This document shows, in pieces, positions 5,979 through 12,665 of a stretch of 12,875 nucleotides of DNA. A model generated the notes under the pieces. The model was not told the origin of the DNA and searched no databases. It worked only from the letters and a program-made list of their open reading frames with translations. The stretch spans positions 1-12,875 of the forward strand of contig CAUZEA010000139.1 of NCBI GenBank assembly GCA_963578605.1. The letters are read 5' to 3'. Source of the stretch: JAKVCB01 sp963578605. GTDB taxonomy: Bacteria; Planctomycetota; Planctomycetia; Pirellulales; Lacipirellulaceae. Position 1 is the stretch's first letter. Every line of letters begins with the position of its first letter. The translations under genes were made by a program, and so were the position numbers.

Positions 5979-8900
5979 CTAGGGGCCAGCCGGTGATATG
6001 CAGGCAACATCCCTGGGACCAATTTCCACCACCAACCAGGTGGTGTCGCCTGTGGTGCTGGTGGTGATCGGGGCGCCATTCCACAAATCGACGTACTGGG
6101 TGCCTGGCCTGGCGGGGATCTCCAGCAGCTTTCCCTGAGCCGTTCTGTAGTTGGCATTAAACACCGTCCAGATCACCTTTTCGTTTGTCCCAAACCGGTT
6201 GACAAAGGTTCCTGGAAGCAGGGTGGGAACGAGGGGTTCGACGTCCGATGAGGTGAATGCGTCTACATGCTCGTGCTCGATCTGAAACAATTTCCGGAGA
6301 ACCTGGGTTGCTTCTTTGCCAATGAATCCCTCCGGGTGATAGCCACGTGACATAAACAAAGCATCGCCGTTGAAGAGTACGAACTTGAGACGCTCCCAGT
6401 TGTTGTCCTTGAGGCCGTGGCCGTAGATATTGTTAAAACACTTGACATCGGGAAAGGCGAATCGTGTCATGTTCATGGGGACTTGGATCTGCCGCGTGAG
6501 GTAGCGAAGAATCCCTCCCTGGTAAAAGCTGTTCTGGAACTGAAGCCGGGTATCTTCGGGGTGTGACTCAGAGCAGATCACCACGTCTTCCGGAATAGCC
6601 TCTCTGATCCTTTTAGTCAGTTCGCGTTCACCGTAGAAGTGCGGTTCTGGCGATTTGTGGGGATGGTCCGTATGGTTGCATATACTGGCGCCGGATCCAA
6701 GCTGATCCAGGTAGAGGATCTTGACGCCCAGGTCCCTGGCCAGAAATGTCTCCGACTCCACCACGTAATCGACCCACTCTTGAAACGAGAGGCAGGGTAC
6801 ATACCCCATCATGCCTCCGTAGTCGACAGGTCGATACCCAAAACCCCATTCGTGTCGCTTCGCCCCAAACCGGTGTGCGTTCTCGTTGATGAGAATCGGA
6901 TTCGTGTAGAGGCTGATGGGAACGCCAGCCTCGTTGGCCTTCTTGATGAAGGATTTAAAATTCTCTTCGCCTCCTACCGGGAACAGGGCATCCCGGTCAT
7001 ATTCGCCCGAATACTCATGCCTGTGAAAGTAACCAGGCTCGCTGGAAGTATAATCAGGGTGATGCGTTGGGTTGTCGGGATGCTCCCGGGCATGCCACCC
7101 ATAGAGACTCACCGCATCACAATAACCAAACAGATCACGAACCCTCTGGGCTCCGGCAATCAGACCATCCAATCCGAAATAAACGTACCAGATCCCTGTC
7201 AAGAATGACCTTTTGTACCAGTCCTGGGCCGGGGGTTTGGGGTTGTACCAGGTGCCCACCCAGTCCCGGTACAAACGGAAACTCTCGCGCCAGTCACCCG
7301 GCGAAATAGCGATCATGCATTCGGGAAAACTCCAGCTTGCGCCGGGTTGAATCCACTCTTCAAGATATTCCAGCCGGTACCAGCCCCCTTCTTCTGCCTT
7401 GCCCAGGTCATACCAGTGAAATTGCCCTTCCAGATCATTGCTCAATAGAGTCAGCGCATACCACTCGTTTGGATTAAAGAACGAGTCCACCTGGTGCGGA
7501 TGCCCGGCCCCGTGGGAGGCGTAAACATACCCCTCCTCGTGGTGAATCATGGCCGCGCCCGCACTCTCCGAGAAGTAATACCACGTATCGTCCAGCGAAC
7601 CGAGCTTGAGCCCTTCCAGGATCGGGAACTGGACCCTTCCCAAAAAAGGTTCGCTTCCCTGGTTCACCAGGGTCAGGCCCATCTTGATTTTTCCATCTTC
7701 GGTCAGGGCTATATTGACCGCCGCGCGAAGATCTGTTTTCTCGTCCTGGTACTCGAGCTCCACCAGAAACCCATTGTCCGAAGCTTTCCTGTCCACCACT
7801 TTCCACTGGTCCGATCCGATCCATTGGTCGGTGTGCTTGATTGCAAATACCGGGGACCGATCCAGAGTGACTTCACCGAATACGGGCGAACCAAGCTGGT
7901 TCCATTCCAGCCCGTGTTGAAGACTGAATTTCGCGGCGATGAGCCCATCGGATACGCCCGCACTGTTCTGCTGGACGTTGGACTCGGGTTTCCTGGTGAT
8001 TGCGGGAAACTTTTTGTCGACGACCGGATACCAGGGCGAGATTTCGCCTGGCCCGGGCTCAGGCGAGATGGGTCGGCCCCGGTTACAGGTAAGCGCTACC
8101 AGGGCGAAGCTACACTTATATACCTTGTCGTGAAAAACCAGCTGTTGGGGGACTTTTCCGGGCCCCGGATGGACCACGTAAAGTGAAAGCCCGTTGTCCA
8201 GCCCATAGGTCTTGCTGGTCAGATTCAGCGGGATGACATGATCGGAAGTGCCGTCGCGATAGACGATTTCGGCCGTGAATCGCTCACTCTGGTTAATCGG
8301 GGCAATCGGTGTCTTGGACGGTCCGGAGTCCGTGTCGATCGGTGGTATCTTTGACCAGATCAGCAGAAAGATTTCACGCGCCGAGTCGGGAAGTTCGACC
8401 TGAAGCGGTCTTTGCTCCTCGAGCAGGCGACCCGTTTCAGGAACATCCTCGACCTTGGGGATCCGGAACGGAATCTCGTTGACTTCAACCAGCGGGTGAG
8501 AAAAAATGTCGGCCGACTTGCTGTCCGGGGGAATTGGAAATGGTGCTTCCTGCAGCCTGGGGGGCAAACGGGTCGGGAGAAGGTTCGCCTGGCCGGAGGC
8601 CTCTTGGTTCTTGAGCGGGGTAAAGTTAAAGATCTTCTCTTCAACCTGCCATTTTCCACTACCGCTCTCGCCAACAATCTCAAACCCGATCACGGACAGG
8701 TGACTGCCGCCGCCCACACTCTTCTGACCGACACTCTTGATCTTGAGTGAATGCTTTCCGGGCGCAATGAACATTTCACAAACCGGGATCGATGTGCGAT
8801 GATTGCCGGTGGCATACGTGTCGATTTCCGTTTGAAGCTCGTCGTCAATGAACACCTTCAGACAGCCGCCATTGGTCACCTTCACCAGCCCCAGAGATAT

Positions 8901-9140
8901 CTTGTAAACAGCTCCCGGATCCGGGACGATCACATCGAAAAGCAAAAAATTATTCGGCCCATAAGTCTGCATGCACGGGATGCCATTCTGCGGAGTCTCA
9001 CCCCAACCGTCAGCCTGCCCGGCAAGATTTGCCGCGATGAATTGTGTCGGTTCACCGTAGGCACTGCACGTTAAAGCAACCAGTGTGATAGCCCATCCCA
9101 CCAATCCGGGATTCCAACGAATTCTGTTCAAATGGTTCAT
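5979..9140 (-). CDS. Large secreted putative glycoside hydrolase (DUF6259-like)
   Basis: This is a 1053-residue protein with a signal peptide at about 1-29 (GLVGWAITLVALTCSAYG). Residues 30-160 look like a carbohydrate-binding beta-sandwich (GAVYKISLGLVKVTNGG, FIAPGKHSLKIKSVG). A second beta-rich, galactose-mutarotase-like region follows at about 380-640, and a TIM-barrel region from about 641 to 960. In the barrel, VKILYLDQLGSG (Asp at about 812) and VICSESHPED (Glu at about 858) occupy positions typical of a nucleophile and an acid/base in retaining alpha-glycosidases. The C-terminal ~90 residues form a beta-sandwich. The layout resembles DUF6259 and related alpha-galactosidase-like families; the substrate is unknown. 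The start is supported by AAGGAG 5 bp upstream. The ATG overlaps the TGA of an upstream frame (ATGA), suggesting translational coupling. No PEP-CTERM tail is fused. Confidence 0.8.
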   Translation of the reverse strand: MNHLNRIRWNPGLVGWAITLVALTCSAYGEPTQFIAANLAGQADGWGETPQNGIPCMQTYGPNNFLLFDVIVPDPGAVYKISLGLVKVTNGGCLKVFIDDELQTEIDTYATGNHRTSIPVCEMFIAPGKHSLKIKSVGQKSVGGGSHLSVIGFEIVGESGSGKWQVEEKIFNFTPLKNQEASGQANLLPTRLPPRLQEAPFPIPPDSKSADIFSHPLVEVNEIPFRIPKVEDVPETGRLLEEQRPLQVELPDSAREIFLLIWSKIPPIDTDSGPSKTPIAPINQSERFTAEIVYRDGTSDHVIPLNLTSKTYGLDNGLSLYVVHPGPGKVPQQLVFHDKVYKCSFALVALTCNRGRPISPEPGPGEISPWYPVVDKKFPAITRKPESNVQQNSAGVSDGLIAAKFSLQHGLEWNQLGSPVFGEVTLDRSPVFAIKHTDQWIGSDQWKVVDRKASDNGFLVELEYQDEKTDLRAAVNIALTEDGKIKMGLTLVNQGSEPFLGRVQFPILEGLKLGSLDDTWYYFSESAGAAMIHHEEGYVYASHGAGHPHQVDSFFNPNEWYALTLLSNDLEGQFHWYDLGKAEEGGWYRLEYLEEWIQPGASWSFPECMIAISPGDWRESFRLYRDWVGTWYNPKPPAQDWYKRSFLTGIWYVYFGLDGLIAGAQRVRDLFGYCDAVSLYGWHAREHPDNPTHHPDYTSSEPGYFHRHEYSGEYDRDALFPVGGEENFKSFIKKANEAGVPISLYTNPILINENAHRFGAKRHEWGFGYRPVDYGGMMGYVPCLSFQEWVDYVVESETFLARDLGVKILYLDQLGSGASICNHTDHPHKSPEPHFYGERELTKRIREAIPEDVVICSESHPEDTRLQFQNSFYQGGILRYLTRQIQVPMNMTRFAFPDVKCFNNIYGHGLKDNNWERLKFVLFNGDALFMSRGYHPEGFIGKEATQVLRKLFQIEHEHVDAFTSSDVEPLVPTLLPGTFVNRFGTNEKVIWTVFNANYRTAQGKLLEIPARPGTQYVDLWNGAPITTSTTGDTTWLVVEIGPRDVACISPAGP

Positions 9141-9337
9141 TTAAACTCCTTCGATTCCTCGTAGATATCGTGGGAGCAATTCTCACCTAAGACGCCGATC
9201 GCACCGCGGTCGGGGTTGTTTGCGGTCACTTCAGCATAGGCTTTGGTGGTGTCGTTGGAAACAGACAGGACTTTTTTAATCCCACTGGCCGGGTGTCGCC
9301 ACAATGGGGCGGCTTGACAAGTTTGCTCAGCCCCCGG
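9137..9337 (-). pseudogene. 3' remnant of an unidentified upstream gene
   Basis: This 66-codon frame is bounded by TAA on its upstream side and ends in a TGA that overlaps the hydrolase ATG. It reads PLWRHPASGIKKVLSVSND, then TTKAYAEVTANNPDRGAIGV and LGENCSHDIYEESKEFK. Composition and flow look like real protein, but there is no ATG; a TTG lies at codon 12. The ATGA overlap is the usual mark of a coding operon partner. It is probably the C terminus of a gene whose body was lost when module B2 arrived nearby. I do not recognise the family. Confidence 0.5.
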
Positions 9338-9392
9338 TTATCCTAGTGACGGCACTGGGTGGCCGGGTGACCCTGCGTAACGCGGCGGCATT

Positions 9393-9611
9393 CTAGTGTA
9401 GGATACCGGCCCAACTGATTCAGAGTCAGTTAGTCTGGCCATCCTCTACCCGATGCAGATCAACACGGGTGAAAAGTTGCGATGATACACCGCTATACGG
9501 TCTGCACACCCATCACCCGTGCCGCACTCGAAGCGGCACGGCGGCCAGGGCTAGGAGGAGTGTGGGAGTCAGGCCAATGTTAACTCGCACCAGCTTGCCT
9601 AAACCGAAAAA
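9393..9611 (-). repeat. Repeat module B2
   Basis: Homologous to B1 over 9393-9560, and with one or no differences to B3 over 9435-9611. It holds the dyad near 9405-9440, the CCGATGCAGATCAACACGGG block, and a perfect hairpin at 9517-9541 (CCGTGCCGC, loop ACTCGAA, GCGGCACGG) across a PEP-CTERM-like stop codon. Confidence 0.85.
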
Positions 9612-9629
9612 CGTGGTGTCACTTCTGCA
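9513..9629 (-). pseudogene. PEP-CTERM tail remnant in B2
   Basis: Minus-strand frame from a TGA boundary to TGA 9513-9515: ...FFGLGKLVRVNIG, then LTPTLLLALAAVPLRVRHG. The last 15 or so residues are the tail of the pentapeptide protein family (LLLALLALTAAPLRVRHG); the upstream residues are unrelated and no PEP motif or start remains. Confidence 0.55.
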
Positions 9630-9845
9630 TCACCCTCCTACCCGCAGACCGCGGCCAGTGTGCGTGAAGCACTCCTTCAACAGGCCACACAGTCACTCGC
9701 CAGAGGCCCCTAGAAGGGCCTCTGCGGGCGATTGACTGGAGGTGTTGCACACCCCTATTGGGGTGTGCCGGAGACAGGGCTTTGCCCACGCCCCCCCAGG
9801 GTGCAATAAGTATCCCTAGTTCTCTCCAAAATAGTGCGCAAAAAA
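9629..9845 (+). repeat. Repeat module R2: recombinase-gene 3' end plus hairpins
   Basis: Second copy of R1, lacking the recombinase body. It encodes TAASVREALLQQATQSLARGP and TAG at 9710-9712, then the hairpin at 9701-9724 (identical arms), then the 9747-9768 hairpin whose loop is TATT instead of AATA. Similarity to R1 and R3 ends near 9845, after AATAGTGCGCA. Confidence 0.85.
9701..9724 (+). terminator. Hairpin across the tail stop codon, R2 copy
   Basis: CAGAGGCCC, loop CTAGAA, GGGCCTCTG, identical to 1362-1385 and 12407-12430. It persists although the gene it once ended is gone. Confidence 0.5.
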
Positions 9846-9878
9846 ATGGCCACCTGGCATAGATCGAGGGCTCCTCAA

Positions 9879-9932
9879 TTGTGTACCGGCGACTCCTCGA
9901 AAATCCTTTTGTGTACCGTCGACTCCTCGAAA
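9879..9932. repeat. Two tandem 24-bp repeats, 30-bp period
   Basis: TTGTGTACCG, G or T, then CGACTCCTCGAAA occurs at 9879 and 9909 with a single mismatch. It lies in the gene-free stretch 9846-10246, in which I otherwise see no convincing gene, promoter or RNA. It could be paired binding sites or simple slippage. Confidence 0.7.
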
Positions 9933-10246
9933 CTATTTGCAGTGCGTAGAGCCTGCGAGGTGACAGACGGTAAAGTGCGCCGGATTCACCGAGCCCGGTT
10001 AAGCGCACCTGAGTTGCCGACAATAAAGAGGACGGTCTGGCAGCGATCTTAAAAAAATCTCCATGAGCAACAAAGCTCTGCCAATCCCCAGCATGCAGCG
10101 GCGTGCCAACACGCATCTCTTAAGACAACTGCTCAACATGATCTGGAGCAATAAACGTTTTAAATCCGGCTTGCGCCACGCCATGTCCTTTCCCTACAAT
10201 AACGCATCGCTTAGCCCCGTTCACATTCAACTGCACGAGAATCGAC

Positions 10247-10942
10247 ATGGGCCAACGCTACCGCGAAAATTTCGCCACCGATCCGGGTGGCTGGTGGGGC
10301 TGGGAGAGCAACTCGGCAGGGCCGCGAGCCCTCGAACACAGCCCCGGCACCCTGACCTCGCGCAGTCCGTGGTGGATCGACTACAACCACGCACCCCCCG
10401 GCGCAGGCTACCTGCACATGCTCTTTTGCACCTACACCCGAGGACCTATTGGCGAATACCACCGCGAAGTTGGGGGCCCCCACCGACTGCTCGAAGGAGG
10501 GTTCCCCCGCGACTATACCCACGCCCGGATTACGCTGCGACTTAAAGGCGAACTCCATCCCCAGGGCACCCAGCTGGTGTTCCTGGCGCAAGCGACTGTC
10601 GGCGAGATCACCTCGTGCTGGTCCCTGACCGGCCAGCCCCTGACCGTCAGCCCCGACTGGTCCGAGCAGACCATCATCTGTACCCCGGACCCGGCGCAGT
10701 GGACTGCGATGGGCACCCGGCACGACCGACAGGACTACTACGGCGTGGTGGAGTTGGAACGCGTCCTCGGCGACGTCAACTGCGATATCATGCTGATCCT
10801 CTTTCCGCTGGACGTCTTGCCGATGGGGCCGCTCGACGGAGATCGGGATCTGCTGCGTCCCGAGAAGGACTACCCCGTCTGGCGTTGGCGCCTGCCCGAG
10901 GGCTACGTAACGCTGGATTGGATCGATATCGAATTCCCCTAA
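10247..10942 (+). CDS. Conserved hypothetical protein
   Basis: This 231-residue protein has no signal peptide or membrane segment. It is rich in Trp, Pro and Gly, with motifs WWGWESNSAGPRALEH, SRSPWWIDYNHAPPGAGYLH, LTVSPDWSEQTIICTPDPAQW and GYVTLDWIDIEF. The layout suggests a single beta-sandwich of lectin or carbohydrate-binding style, with SPDWSEQT and LDWIDIEF as strands. I recall similar uncharacterised proteins (WWIDYNHAPPGAGYLH-type) in planctomycetes and other bacteria, but cannot assign a function. ATG 10247 is preceded by a weak GAGA 7 bp upstream. Codon use and high GC are uniform and unlike the surrounding repeats, so this is an intact single gene and probably predates or flanks the repeat array. 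Being leaderless suggests a cytoplasmic role. Confidence 0.85.
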   Translation: MGQRYRENFATDPGGWWGWESNSAGPRALEHSPGTLTSRSPWWIDYNHAPPGAGYLHMLFCTYTRGPIGEYHREVGGPHRLLEGGFPRDYTHARITLRLKGELHPQGTQLVFLAQATVGEITSCWSLTGQPLTVSPDWSEQTIICTPDPAQWTAMGTRHDRQDYYGVVELERVLGDVNCDIMLILFPLDVLPMGPLDGDRDLLRPEKDYPVWRWRLPEGYVTLDWIDIEFP

Positions 10943-10958
10943 ACAATGCCGAAGCCCT

Positions 10959-11051
10959 ATGCACGATCTGCTGATCCGCAACGACCTTCTAACTTATGCA
11001 GAAAAATGCGCACGCATGGGCAAACGATTCTGCGACATGACATCCGCTTGA
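10959..11051 (+). CDS. Short ORF, possible N-terminal stump
   Basis: This 30-codon frame lies 16 bp after the previous stop: MHDLLIRNDLLTYAEKCARM, then GKRFCDMTSA. The first eight residues resemble the start of amidohydrolase/D-aminoacylase-type proteins (MHDLLIRN...); the rest does not follow. It may be a gene start cut short by the arrival of the 1556-bp repeat unit, whose edge is at 11062, just after a run of ten C. Low confidence; it could be chance. Confidence 0.25.
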   Translation: MHDLLIRNDLLTYAEKCARMGKRFCDMTSA

Positions 11052-11079
11052 AATCGCCCCCCCCCCGGTCAAACTTCGC

Positions 11080-11094
11080 CCCGGCTACGCCGGG
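11080..11094 (-). terminator. Terminator-like hairpin after FGE-like gene
   Basis: CCCGGC, loop TAC, GCCGGG is a 6-bp GC stem within a larger TTCGCCCC/AAGGGGTAAAG context, 16 bp after the minus-strand stop. The same hairpin follows the third FGE-like gene at 12636-12650. Confidence 0.5.
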
Positions 11095-11109
11095 CAAGGG
11101 GTAAAGTGG

Positions 11110-11955
11110 TTAAGGTGATGAGGGGTAAGTTCTGGCCATACGAAAACCAATATAGGGGAGACGGAAGCCCGGTCGGCGGTTGTCGCGGTCGGCAGCACGG
11201 ACGTACAGCGGGAGATAGTTGAACGCCCCGCCACGCAACACACGGCGAATGCCGGACGCCGCACCTGTCGGATCGCTCACCATCTTATAAGGGCCGTACC
11301 AGTCCTCGCACCATTCACTCACGTTGCCGTGCATGTCAAAAAGCCCCCAAGCGTTGGGCAGTTTCTGGCCAACTGGGTGTGTGGGATCGCTGTAGTTACC
11401 AGCGTACCATGCGTACGCGCCAAGCACGGAAGCATCATTGCCAAAACAGTAGGTCCCCGTGGTTCCCGCACGGCACGCGTATTCCCACTCGGCCTCGGTT
11501 GGCAAGCGGTATTCCACACTTTCCTGTTCGCTTAGTTTGCTGCAAAAATCTACCACGTCGTGCCAACTCACCCGTTCGACCGGTTTGTTCGTACCTTTGG
11601 ACTTGCTGGGATTCTTGTCCATCACTTTTTCATACTGCTGCTGCGTCACTTCATGCACGCTCAAATAAAACGGTTTTGTAATCCGTACCAGATGCCAGGT
11701 TTCGTTGTTGGAACGATGGTACTCCGACTTCGGACTGCCCATCGTGAACTCACCCGGCGGGATCAGGTTGAGTTTCATGCCCAGCGGGTTCGTGATTTGA
11801 ACCGGTGTGCCAAGGTGATCGGCCCATGCTTTTTGCAGGGCCTTGGCTTGATCACTATCAAACGGAGCAGCGGCAAGTGGTGGATCTGCCGCTGCCTCAC
11901 GACCGAAAATACACAACAGCACTAAGGCCACCCAGAAATACGATAAGCGGTTCAT
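11110..11955 (-). CDS. Exported FGE/SUMF1-like protein, complete copy
   Basis: This 281-residue protein uses ATG 11955, so that the signal peptide (MNRLSYFWVALVLL...FGREAAA) is N-terminal, as in the sister gene at 4387. The upstream ATG at 11991 would translate through the operator and is rejected. There is no lipobox Cys and no SHD1 domain. The FGE-sulfatase-like domain spans about 55-276, with motifs GMKLNLIPPGEFTMGSP (59-75), VERVSWHDVVDFC, YRLPTEAEWEYACRAG (149-164), NAWGLFDMHGNVSEWC (201-216), RVLRGGAF (238-245) and YIGFRMAR. The segment after RGGAF that carries the reactive Cys pair in true FGE has none here (YVRAADRD), so formylglycine synthesis is unlikely. A ligand-binding or matrix role in the periplasm is more plausible. 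The operator is 11 bp upstream of ATG; a run of eight C (GGGGGGGG in the mRNA) lies between. Confidence 0.88.
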   Translation of the reverse strand: MNRLSYFWVALVLLCIFGREAAADPPLAAAPFDSDQAKALQKAWADHLGTPVQITNPLGMKLNLIPPGEFTMGSPKSEYHRSNNETWHLVRITKPFYLSVHEVTQQQYEKVMDKNPSKSKGTNKPVERVSWHDVVDFCSKLSEQESVEYRLPTEAEWEYACRAGTTGTYCFGNDASVLGAYAWYAGNYSDPTHPVGQKLPNAWGLFDMHGNVSEWCEDWYGPYKMVSDPTGAASGIRRVLRGGAFNYLPLYVRAADRDNRRPGFRLPYIGFRMARTYPSSP

Positions 11956-11966
11956 CGCCCCCCCCG

Positions 11967-11983
11967 TGTAAACGCGGTTTACA
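11967..11983. promoter_or_regulatory. Palindromic operator, TGTAAAC type, copy 3
   Basis: TGTAAAC, GCG, GTTTACA: 7+3+7, one base longer in the spacer than the copy at 4398-4413 and equal in spacing to the copy at 1595-1615. Confidence 0.65.
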
Positions 11984-12085
11984 TCGGCCATATCCAGCGG
12001 GTTCTATCCTACCTTGCCGGGCATACGTCATCCACCGGCAGGAACCGGGTACTGGGTACCGCGTCGCCCCACTACCCAATCGTCA
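11967..12085 (-). repeat. Conserved upstream region of FGE-like genes, copy 2
   Basis: Matches 4398-4510 upstream of the disrupted FGE-like gene, with scattered substitutions. From about 12090 to 12140 the sequence is unique and I see nothing in it. Confidence 0.7.
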
Positions 12086-12140
12086 CTACGTCTACACGAG
12101 TGTCCGCAAATGGACCACGGCATACGCCAATCGTTGCGCG

Positions 12141-12317
12141 CTGGCCATCCTCTACCCGATGCAGATCAACACGGGTGAAAAGTTGCGATGATACACCGCT
12201 ATACGGTCTGCACACCCATCACCCGTGCCGCACTCGAAGCGGCACGGCGGCCAGGGCTAGGAGGAGTGTGGGAGTCAGGCCAATGTTAACTCGCACCAGC
12301 TTGCCTAAACCGAAAAA
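12141..12317 (-). repeat. Repeat module B3
   Basis: Nearly identical to B2 (offset 2706). It lacks the leftmost 40 bp of B1/B2, including the GGCCCAACTGA dyad. The hairpin 12223-12247 and the stop codon at 12219-12221 are kept. Confidence 0.85.
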
Positions 12318-12335
12318 CGTGGTGTCACTTCTGCA
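12219..12335 (-). pseudogene. PEP-CTERM tail remnant in B3
   Basis: Same frame and sequence as 9513-9629, ending LTPTLLLALAAVPLRVRHG. It is a relic of a PEP-CTERM gene end without a body. Confidence 0.55.
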
Positions 12336-12615
12336 TCACCCTCGTACCCGCAGACCGCGGCCAGTGTGCGTGAAGCACTCCTTCAACAGGCCACACAGTC
12401 ACTCGCCAGAGGCCCCTAGAAGGGCCTCTGCGGGCGATTGACTGGAGGTGTTGCACACCCCAATAGGGGTGTGCCGGAGACAGGAGTTTGCCCACACCCC
12501 CCCAGGGTGCAATAAGTACCCTTGGTTGTCTGCAAAATAGTGCGCACAAAAAAAGGGCCATACCAAAACTTGGGGTGACCCAGGGCTGGCAGCAGGACGA
12601 CCTTTTCACTCGACG
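12335..12615 (+). repeat. Repeat module R3: recombinase-gene 3' end plus hairpins
   Basis: Third copy of R1. The tail frame ends SLARGP and TAG at 12416-12418; hairpins are at 12407-12430 and 12453-12474 (loop AATA). Unlike R2 it aligns with R1 to the far end, through CCAAAAC.TGGGGTGACCCA and AGGACGACCT, then joins the 3' side of the next FGE-like unit. Confidence 0.85.
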
Positions 12616-12665
12616 TACCCCCGGTCAAACTTCGCCCCGGCTACGCCGGGCAAGGGGTAAAGTGG

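Larger units (their letters stand above)
11062..12618 (-). repeat. 1556-bp tandem-duplicated unit, first copy
   Basis: CCCCCGGTCAAACTTCGCCC starts at 11062 and again at 12618. The FGE-like stop codons are likewise 1556 bp apart (11110 and 12666). The unit holds the FGE-like gene, its operator region, module B3 and module R3. The second copy runs off the right edge. Confidence 0.8.

Noticed and set aside
9619..10116. Minus-strand frame with SRSRRYT repeats through R2 and the tandem repeat.
   Set aside because: It crosses noncoding hairpins and its repeats are just the 30-bp DNA repeat translated; no start signal or conserved motif.
10063..10545. Plus-strand ORF starting before the hypothetical gene.
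   Set aside because: No ribosome site, no recognisable protein features, and it overlaps the better-supported gene in another frame.
10211..10981. Long minus-strand frame opposite the hypothetical gene.
   Set aside because: The plus-strand frame has protein-like motifs and a recognisable family look; the antisense frame is an effect of high GC.
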